Shown: positions 58,349 through 64,000 of the stretch, piece after piece
Position numbering within the stretch: the stretch's first letter is position 1
How the letters are laid out: the number at the start of each line of letters is the position of its first letter
Assembly (NCBI GenBank): GCA_934307695.1
Contig: CAKRCS010000004.1
Coordinates: 62,001-126,000, forward strand
Source of the DNA: an uncultured Agathobacter sp.
Lineage (GTDB): Bacteria; Bacillota; Clostridia; Lachnospirales; Lachnospiraceae
Direction: 5' to 3'
DNA: 64,000 bases
Made by a program: the position numbers and the translations under genes
The notes under the pieces: generated by a model
Databases searched by the model: none
The model's input: only the letters and a program-made list of their open reading frames with translations
Told to the model about the DNA's origin: nothing

Positions 58349-59965
58349 TTATTTTTCCATCAGATTATGCGCCAATTTCTCCAACTCTGCATCATTCGGA
58401 ATCATAGTTCTGAGCTGTCGGATAACTTCTCCCGCCTGTTCCGTCAGTCCCTGCCTGATCAGAAGCTGAAGCTGTTCTTTGATCTGTGCCACCAACTGCT
58501 GCATCTCCGGTGTCATTTCCGCAGGTTTCTCAAGGACTTCATCTTCATCACAAGGTTCTTGTGGTATTGTAGCTGCAATAAGCTGCAGAAGCTGCTGCAC
58601 ATCACACCCTTGCCGCTCCAGAGATTGTATTTCGCCGCAGAAATACTCCCATAGAGCATCTTGTCCATGCATAATGCCGATGGTTCTGGAAAATGCATGA
58701 AACCTTTCGTCTTCCGGTTTCATTTCATAATCCGGCTTGTTCATTGCCTCGATCAATATCGCTGCAATTTCCTCAAACACATACACATGCGGCTCGTTCC
58801 AGCACAGCTTATCTATATATTTCTCCAAATTGTCTGTACTATTTAATTTTAACCCATTACAGATGCGAATAGAATAAATTTCTTTACATTTTACAACATC
58901 AAAGCATTCCCCAACAAATGGGGCGATCTGCTGACGATGCAATTCCTCTTTATGGGCTTCAAAATAGCTCTGCAATTCAAGGTAGCCCTGCGCATACTGC
59001 TCGGAATCAAGATACTTTTCCCTCGCCATCTTTGGCTTATCCACATATAATCCCTGATAAAAGCATGCCTTGGCAAGCATCTCATCTAAAAAAGCGTGAC
59101 AAAGCTTTGTATTTCGCGCATCCGCGGCAGCCTCCCGGCATAAACTGTATACCTGTCCGTAGTCGTTCCTGCCGTCGGCAGCCAATATCCGTGCCGCATA
59201 AAAGCTGCCTATGTATATGCATGATTCCTCGGTGTCAGAGCTGCCGATCATGGCAATGCCTGCCTGTCCCAGCCGATCCATCTGTCCATAATCGTCCATC
59301 GTCCGGTATTCCTGTAGCAGCTGCAGCCGCCACCGGAGCGATAGCGGTTCTTCCTCTATCATCTTCTCCAGTAAAACGCGATTGCGTTCAAAGTGTGCAC
59401 GCTTTTTTTCTTCTGTGTCATACACATATCCATAATGCTCTACCCGTGCACATAGATTCTTGTTCTCGCCGCAGATCGGTGCCATATATTCATGGATTTT
59501 GCTTTGAAATGCCAGTTGCGGCGTTCGTTTTGCCATGCGTCCGACACGGGTATCCGTATATTGTGATCCCTGCATATCGAGATAATTTCTCTGGATGTAA
59601 CTGGCACTGGCATACTTTTTGTATTCTCCACTCGTAAAAAAGCCAATCAGCTCCTCTGCATCCGAAAACCATTCGTCATCATCCAGATAAAGGTACCACT
59701 CGCCCTCCGCCATCTGCAGCGTTACATTTCTTGCCTTGGAAAAATCATTGCACCATGTAAAATCCGAGATCTTGTCCGCGTATTGTTCCAATATGTCTCG
59801 AACCTCCCGCGAACATCCGGTATCCAGAATAATCAGTTCACTCGGAACCGCCTCCCGGATCGCTGCAAGTGATTCCAGGCAGCGCCCGATCGTGTCCTTT
59901 CGGTCAGATGCCAATAGCGCAATGGAAAGAACGATATTTTGTTTGATACCCGCTGTCTGTTGCAT
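58349..59965 (-). CDS. Large GT2 glycosyltransferase with helical C terminus, copy 1
   Basis: The product of about 538 residues starts with a GT2 domain (VLSIALLASDRKDTIGRCLE, LIILDTGCS, WYLYLDDDEWFSD; about 10-240). A long helical, TPR-like region follows, ending in a tail (IKEQLQLLIRQGLTEQAGEV, then IRQLRTMIPND). That tail is shared with the next two proteins. These are tandem paralogues. SunS-like GT2 proteins with TPR tails often modify proteins, which would suit flagellin as the acceptor. The start is placed at the ATG 59965. A TTG five codons earlier is possible. Confidence 0.88.
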   Translation of the reverse strand: MQQTAGIKQNIVLSIALLASDRKDTIGRCLESLAAIREAVPSELIILDTGCSREVRDILEQYADKISDFTWCNDFSKARNVTLQMAEGEWYLYLDDDEWFSDAEELIGFFTSGEYKKYASASYIQRNYLDMQGSQYTDTRVGRMAKRTPQLAFQSKIHEYMAPICGENKNLCARVEHYGYVYDTEEKKRAHFERNRVLLEKMIEEEPLSLRWRLQLLQEYRTMDDYGQMDRLGQAGIAMIGSSDTEESCIYIGSFYAARILAADGRNDYGQVYSLCREAAADARNTKLCHAFLDEMLAKACFYQGLYVDKPKMAREKYLDSEQYAQGYLELQSYFEAHKEELHRQQIAPFVGECFDVVKCKEIYSIRICNGLKLNSTDNLEKYIDKLCWNEPHVYVFEEIAAILIEAMNKPDYEMKPEDERFHAFSRTIGIMHGQDALWEYFCGEIQSLERQGCDVQQLLQLIAATIPQEPCDEDEVLEKPAEMTPEMQQLVAQIKEQLQLLIRQGLTEQAGEVIRQLRTMIPNDAELEKLAHNLMEK

Positions 59966-59980
59966 AATCTTAATCCCCAA

Positions 59981-61888
59981 CTAAGCTAACTGCTGCTCTA
60001 GCTCTTTTTCCAGATAAATAAAATCCTCGTCCTCCGGCATCATCTGGCGCAGCTGCTTTACGATTTCAAGTGCCTGCGCATACATTCCGTTTTCCGTTAA
60101 GGTGATCACCTGCTGCTTGACCTCTGCCGCCATCTTATCCAGCTCGTTTTCCGCCTGCTGTTTTTCCAGCTTCTCCTGTTCCTGACCAACGAGCTGTGCA
60201 TACTGCTTTACCGTCTCTCCGAGCGCAGGCCATGCTGTTGCAGCCTTTTTGAGGTTATCCAGCACACCGCTCCAGTCCTTCGCATCACATTCCAAAGCCC
60301 TTTGCATCCAGATGGCTGCCCGGCAAGGCTCCTCTATCATTTCCATCTCTCCGGTATAAGCCTCATCCGTATAGATCCACTGCGTCAGCTTAACATTGCA
60401 TGTGGCATATTCCCAAAGATACTGCTGCAGCTCCTCATAGGTTTTTCCGGCTACGCATTCTGTGATCACGGCATTAACCGCTTTCGCATGAAAATAATCG
60501 TAGCGGATATTCTCCACCGTCTGCAGTTCGATCAGCTGCGTGCGGATCTTGTCCCATAAGTCTTCTGACCTATATGTTTCAAGCACGAAAACCTGTGCCA
60601 TCCACTGGGACAAAGGAAGTTCCAGAATCATCTGTTCCAGCGGAAGAAGCCGTGCCTTTCCAAGCTCCCAGTATTCATCCTGCATGAGCAGGAACTCTCC
60701 GTTATTCTCCATTTTCCTTTGCAGTCGTAATGTTAATTCCTCCACATAATCGGCAGGGACTTCTTTCTTGCGCCCTGATTGTGTCAATGAAACAGCCCAC
60801 TGCAGCTTTTCTGCATCGTATATCCCGTCCTGCATAACATCTTTTACAAACGGAATGCTCTCCTCGATAATTTGTGCCTGCTCATCGGTTGTCTGTTCTT
60901 TATGAAGTTCATAATTGCTTACAAATCCCTCTGCGCATTCAGCCATTTTATCCTGCAATTTCTTCTCCTCATCCAAAGGCAACTCCTTGTCCTTCTGCTT
61001 TTCCATAATTCCCTTCGTCCAGTAATAGTACAGGCTGCAATTTGTCTCATATGTATTGCGTCTATCCTGTGTAAACGTCTCACAATCCACAAACAACCGG
61101 TCTGTCTCATCCAGCCACAGGTCTGCCAGCAATGCTGCCGTATAGAAAGCACCTCTGCATTGGTTTGCAAAAGGCTGATCCACATCTTCTACCAGTTGAA
61201 TTGCCTGCTGTGCATACGTCCGGAGTTCTGCGGCAACCGACTTATCCGCATATTCCTGCAGGAGCTGGAGATACCATCTCATATTATTCGGTTCCTGCGC
61301 CAGTAGCTGTTCCAGAATTGCCACGTTGCGCCTGCGGTGTGCATTCCTTTGTTCTTCATTTGCAAACGCATAGCCATAGTGATGCACAAATGCATCTATC
61401 TTTTTGCATTTTCCCCTCGTAGGAACAAGCGCCTCATGCACACTTCCCTCGAAATGCGTATCCGGCTCCAGCCGTATCATCCGGGACACCCACTCATCGG
61501 TGTATGAGCTTCCGTCTGTATCCGAATAATTGCGTGCTTTGTAAACCGCCTGATGATATTCCTGATATTCTCCACTCTTAAAGAAATCTATGATCGGTGT
61601 TACATCCTCAAACCATTCGTCATCGTCCAGGAATAAAAACCACGCTCCGGTTGCAGCTTCTAGTCCGGCATTGCGCGCCTTTGCAAAATCATTGCACCAT
61701 GTGAAGCCAACGACCTTATCTGCATAATCCTCTAACGGTTTTCTCCACGACTCCGGGCATCCGGTGTCGACCAAAATGATCTCGGCACCCAGTTCTTCCC
61801 TTAATTTTTTCAGAGAAAGTAAGCATTTTTCTGTTGTGTCTGCCCTTCCCGAAACAAGAAGCGATATGGATAATAACTTATCTGCCAT
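59981..61888 (-). CDS. Large GT2 glycosyltransferase with helical C terminus, copy 2
   Basis: The 635-residue protein has LLSISLLVSGRADTTEKCLL, AEIILVDTGCPES, FTWCNDFAKARNAGLE and WFLFLDDDEWFED in the GT2 domain (1-240). About 390 residues of helical repeats follow, ending VKQQVITLTENGMYAQALEI, then VKQLRQMMPEDEDF. ATG follows GGAGA. The GT2 block is nearly the same in all three tandem copies, while the helical middle diverges. That pattern fits a constant donor or chemistry with varied acceptor recognition. Confidence 0.9.
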   Translation of the reverse strand: MADKLLSISLLVSGRADTTEKCLLSLKKLREELGAEIILVDTGCPESWRKPLEDYADKVVGFTWCNDFAKARNAGLEAATGAWFLFLDDDEWFEDVTPIIDFFKSGEYQEYHQAVYKARNYSDTDGSSYTDEWVSRMIRLEPDTHFEGSVHEALVPTRGKCKKIDAFVHHYGYAFANEEQRNAHRRRNVAILEQLLAQEPNNMRWYLQLLQEYADKSVAAELRTYAQQAIQLVEDVDQPFANQCRGAFYTAALLADLWLDETDRLFVDCETFTQDRRNTYETNCSLYYYWTKGIMEKQKDKELPLDEEKKLQDKMAECAEGFVSNYELHKEQTTDEQAQIIEESIPFVKDVMQDGIYDAEKLQWAVSLTQSGRKKEVPADYVEELTLRLQRKMENNGEFLLMQDEYWELGKARLLPLEQMILELPLSQWMAQVFVLETYRSEDLWDKIRTQLIELQTVENIRYDYFHAKAVNAVITECVAGKTYEELQQYLWEYATCNVKLTQWIYTDEAYTGEMEMIEEPCRAAIWMQRALECDAKDWSGVLDNLKKAATAWPALGETVKQYAQLVGQEQEKLEKQQAENELDKMAAEVKQQVITLTENGMYAQALEIVKQLRQMMPEDEDFIYLEKELEQQLA

Positions 61889-61897
61889 GTTGTTCTC

Positions 61898-64000
61898 CTA
61901 TGCATTTTCAAGCATTGCCAGCCGGATCCGGAGTGTCAGCTCTGCCAGATCCAGATCATTTGGCTTTAGCTGCTTTAACTGGGACAATACAGATAGCGCA
62001 TCTTCGTATTGCCTGTTTTGGACAAGCTTATGTATTTCTTCCAATACACCCTGTTCCAATTTCTTCATTTCTTCTTTTGCAGCGTTTTCTCTTCTTACCT
62101 GTTCTTCCCCCACCGCAGTCATATATGACTTCATCACATTCGCCCACTGCGGATCAATGATGACAACCTCACGATATATCTCCAATGCACGTTTTATGTC
62201 TGTTGCCTCAAGTTCAAGTGCCTCCGCGATGCGGTATGCGACCTGACCATACGTTGGCAGCAGTTCAAGGTACTCCCGGATCAGTTCTTCCTTATAGTAT
62301 TTTCCAAGGAATCCCGTTGCTTTCTCCGCAAAAAACTGCAGGGACTGTCTCTTTTTTGCGTAGTCCTTTTCGTTTATGCTATGCAGTGCAGCGACTTCTG
62401 CCATTCGTGTATCGAAATAGTCATAGCGTATATCCTGTTTTGTGCGCATTGTCTCAAATTCGAGCTTCTTTAAGATAAGATCAGCGTAATCTGCATTTGC
62501 CAGATATTTTTCGAGGTGCGCCTTCCACTTTTCATAAGGAATCTCCAGATAATACGGTTCTGTTGCAACTTGGTATTTTTTCATGATGCCGGTAATATTT
62601 TCCGGTGTCCAAAATACGTTGGAAGTGCTCTGTATGAACTGGCGGAATGCCTGCGGAAGGATTGCTGCATCTGCGTCCATATCAGCAACAAGCAGTTTCG
62701 CATAGTACAGATACCAGTGTGTACCCTCCAGCTTTGCAACAATTCGAAGTAATTGTTCAAACCGTTTCTCATCCCGTTCTTCCCACGCCTGTATTTCGAT
62801 GAAAAACTTTGGCTGGACAACCGGATTATTCCATGCCAGCTGTGCGACTTCGATAAAATCCTGCGTGGTCGGCATCGTTGCCATTGCCTCTGCGAGGGAT
62901 GCCAGAAAGCCGTCAAACAGATATACCCTGTTTTTGTCCCATCCCATTTGCGCGATATATTTCTTTAATTTGCCCGCGTCCTTTCGTTTCAGCTCGCAGG
63001 CGCACAGAATTGAATACGCCCGCTGCTGTGGAAATACGTCAAAAGCCTCGCCCACCAGCAGCGAGCTTTTCTGATTTGCAAACCGGATCTTATTTTTCGT
63101 AAGCTCTTTCTTCACCTTGAAATAGCGGTGAATATTATCCTCGGCGTCTCTCCAATTTTCCATATCGAAACAGACCGTCGCTTTGCACAGGTACATATAT
63201 GCGTGGCACATCTCGTTCATGCGCGGGTCTTTTAATCCCCTGTCTGCAATTTCTATGCTCGCCTCGTATTCCTTTAAAAACAGTTTTCCTTCTGCCGCCC
63301 CGGCATAAAATGTCCCGATGTCCCAGTTATCCCGTTCATTGTTCCGGTCTTTGGTAAATTCCAGACTCTCCATGCCAAACCGGTACATCTCGCTGTAGTC
63401 TTTCACGGAACGGTATTCCTGCATAAGCTGGACGTGCCACCGCAGCATCTGTGGTTCTTCTTTGATCATTTCCAAAAGCAATGGGGCATTTCTTTCAAAG
63501 TGCTTCCGCTTGTCCTCCGGTGTCTGAAAAATATATCCCGTGTGGTTGGCAATCAATTCAAGATTAAACGCCTCGCCCCTTATCGGCGCCATGTATTCAT
63601 GGATCTTGCTGTGAAAGCATGTATCTGCCTCCAGCTTGATCATCCGGCTCGCCCAGAAGTCATCATAATGCACAAAGTCTGCATCATAAAAATTTCTTTG
63701 AATGTAATTCACACAGCCATACTTTTTGTATTGTCCACTTGTAAAAAAACGGATCAATACTTCCGGGTTTTCAAACCACTCATCATCATCAATGTATAAA
63801 AACCATTCCCCATGTGCAGCCTTTATCCCAACATTCCGGGCTGCCGAAAAATCATCACACCATGTAAATTGCAGAATCTGATCCGTATATTTTTTTAGCT
63901 GTTCCCTCAATTCCGCCGGACATCCGGTGTCTACTAAGATCAGTTCTGCATCCATTCCGTTTAGGATTGGAACAAGAGAGTCCAGGCAGCGTATGGTTGT
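61898..64000 (-). CDS. Large GT2 glycosyltransferase with helical C terminus, copy 3 (partial)
   Basis: The gene continues beyond the right edge. The reading frame is open from 63955 to 64000 and encodes TIRCLDSLVPILNG, matching the segment after the start in the other copies, so the apparent Met at 63955 is internal. The part present is 701 codons including the stop. It has AELILVDTGCPAE, FTWCDDFSAARNVGIKAAHG, WFLYIDDDEWFEN and the shared tail LVQNRQYEDALSVLSQLKQL. It is the furthest upstream of the tandem set visible. Its promoter lies outside the window. Confidence 0.9.
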   Translation of the reverse strand, partial: TTIRCLDSLVPILNGMDAELILVDTGCPAELREQLKKYTDQILQFTWCDDFSAARNVGIKAAHGEWFLYIDDDEWFENPEVLIRFFTSGQYKKYGCVNYIQRNFYDADFVHYDDFWASRMIKLEADTCFHSKIHEYMAPIRGEAFNLELIANHTGYIFQTPEDKRKHFERNAPLLLEMIKEEPQMLRWHVQLMQEYRSVKDYSEMYRFGMESLEFTKDRNNERDNWDIGTFYAGAAEGKLFLKEYEASIEIADRGLKDPRMNEMCHAYMYLCKATVCFDMENWRDAEDNIHRYFKVKKELTKNKIRFANQKSSLLVGEAFDVFPQQRAYSILCACELKRKDAGKLKKYIAQMGWDKNRVYLFDGFLASLAEAMATMPTTQDFIEVAQLAWNNPVVQPKFFIEIQAWEERDEKRFEQLLRIVAKLEGTHWYLYYAKLLVADMDADAAILPQAFRQFIQSTSNVFWTPENITGIMKKYQVATEPYYLEIPYEKWKAHLEKYLANADYADLILKKLEFETMRTKQDIRYDYFDTRMAEVAALHSINEKDYAKKRQSLQFFAEKATGFLGKYYKEELIREYLELLPTYGQVAYRIAEALELEATDIKRALEIYREVVIIDPQWANVMKSYMTAVGEEQVRRENAAKEEMKKLEQGVLEEIHKLVQNRQYEDALSVLSQLKQLKPNDLDLAELTLRIRLAMLENA

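Noticed and set aside
1..64000. CRISPR arrays, tRNA or rRNA genes
   Set aside because: Nothing with regular direct repeats and spacers, cloverleaf patterns or rRNA-like sequence was noticed by reading both strands. A tRNAscan or CRISPR-finder run was not possible.

Overview
The window reads as a chromosome segment of a motile, Gram-positive anaerobic gut Firmicute of the Lachnospiraceae, Roseburia or Agathobacter-like. This is an inference from an intracellular mannan/galactoside glycosidase set with its own LacI regulator, a YtrA-type GntR/ABC operon, a T-box-controlled metG, an oleate hydratase, a chemoreceptor and a TPR-GGDEF protein. No rRNA or tRNA gene and no CRISPR array was seen, and no species is claimed. 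Every intact gene lies on the minus strand, so transcription runs from high to low coordinates.

Layout. 1-5.3 kb: galactomannan module (GH26, GH36, LacI, partial SGNH esterase lipoprotein). 5.3-9.5 kb: tatD and a five-gene GntR/ABC operon with a promoter overlapped by a palindromic operator. 9.5-13.1 kb: a small unknown protein, a NUDIX hydrolase, and metG behind a T-box leader. 13.1-15.8 kb: oleate hydratase and a TetR regulator. 15.8-19.5 kb: chemoreceptor, TPR-GGDEF protein, a small helical protein. 19.6-26.2 kb: SNF2 helicase, XRE regulator, Rpn-type nuclease, then a scrapyard containing an IS66 orf remnant and a broken AAA/DUF234 ATPase. 26.2-58.2 kb: one tightly packed glycan operon of 26 genes, visibly AT-rich in its middle. 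58.3-64 kb: three tandem large glycosyltransferases with shared C-terminal tails, the last running off the window.

The glycan operon is the main interest. Its two ends together encode what looks like a complete phosphonate-decoration pathway. A Fom1-like cytidylyltransferase-PEP mutase fusion and a phosphonopyruvate decarboxylase sit near the distal end. A HisC-like aminotransferase, a LicC/PntC-type cytidylyltransferase and a LicD-family transferase sit at the proximal end. The simplest reading is PEP to phosphonopyruvate to phosphonoacetaldehyde to 2-aminoethylphosphonate to CMP-2-aminoethylphosphonate, with transfer to a glycan. The distal end also encodes a UDP-L-QuiNAc/L-FucNAc-type sugar pathway and an IspD-like cytidylyltransferase.

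The AT-rich core between the ends holds three paralogous radical SAM proteins that all begin MKWxNKGHEFD. It also holds two cytoplasmic alkaline-phosphatase-superfamily proteins, FkbM and other methyltransferases, a PIG-L deacetylase, a TagF-like/beta-propeller fusion, a DUF1919 protein and several glycosyltransferases. About eleven of these proteins share a Rossmann module resembling the PglD N-terminal domain (GxGxxG, then F-I-D-N). The only sizeable upstream gap, before the first operon gene, contains a near-consensus flagellar sigma-28 promoter (TTAAGTAT-N11-TCCGATAT) followed by a strong leader hairpin. I therefore infer a flagellin or motility-linked cell-surface glycan carrying a phosphonate group. 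No flagellin gene is in the window, so the acceptor is unproven.
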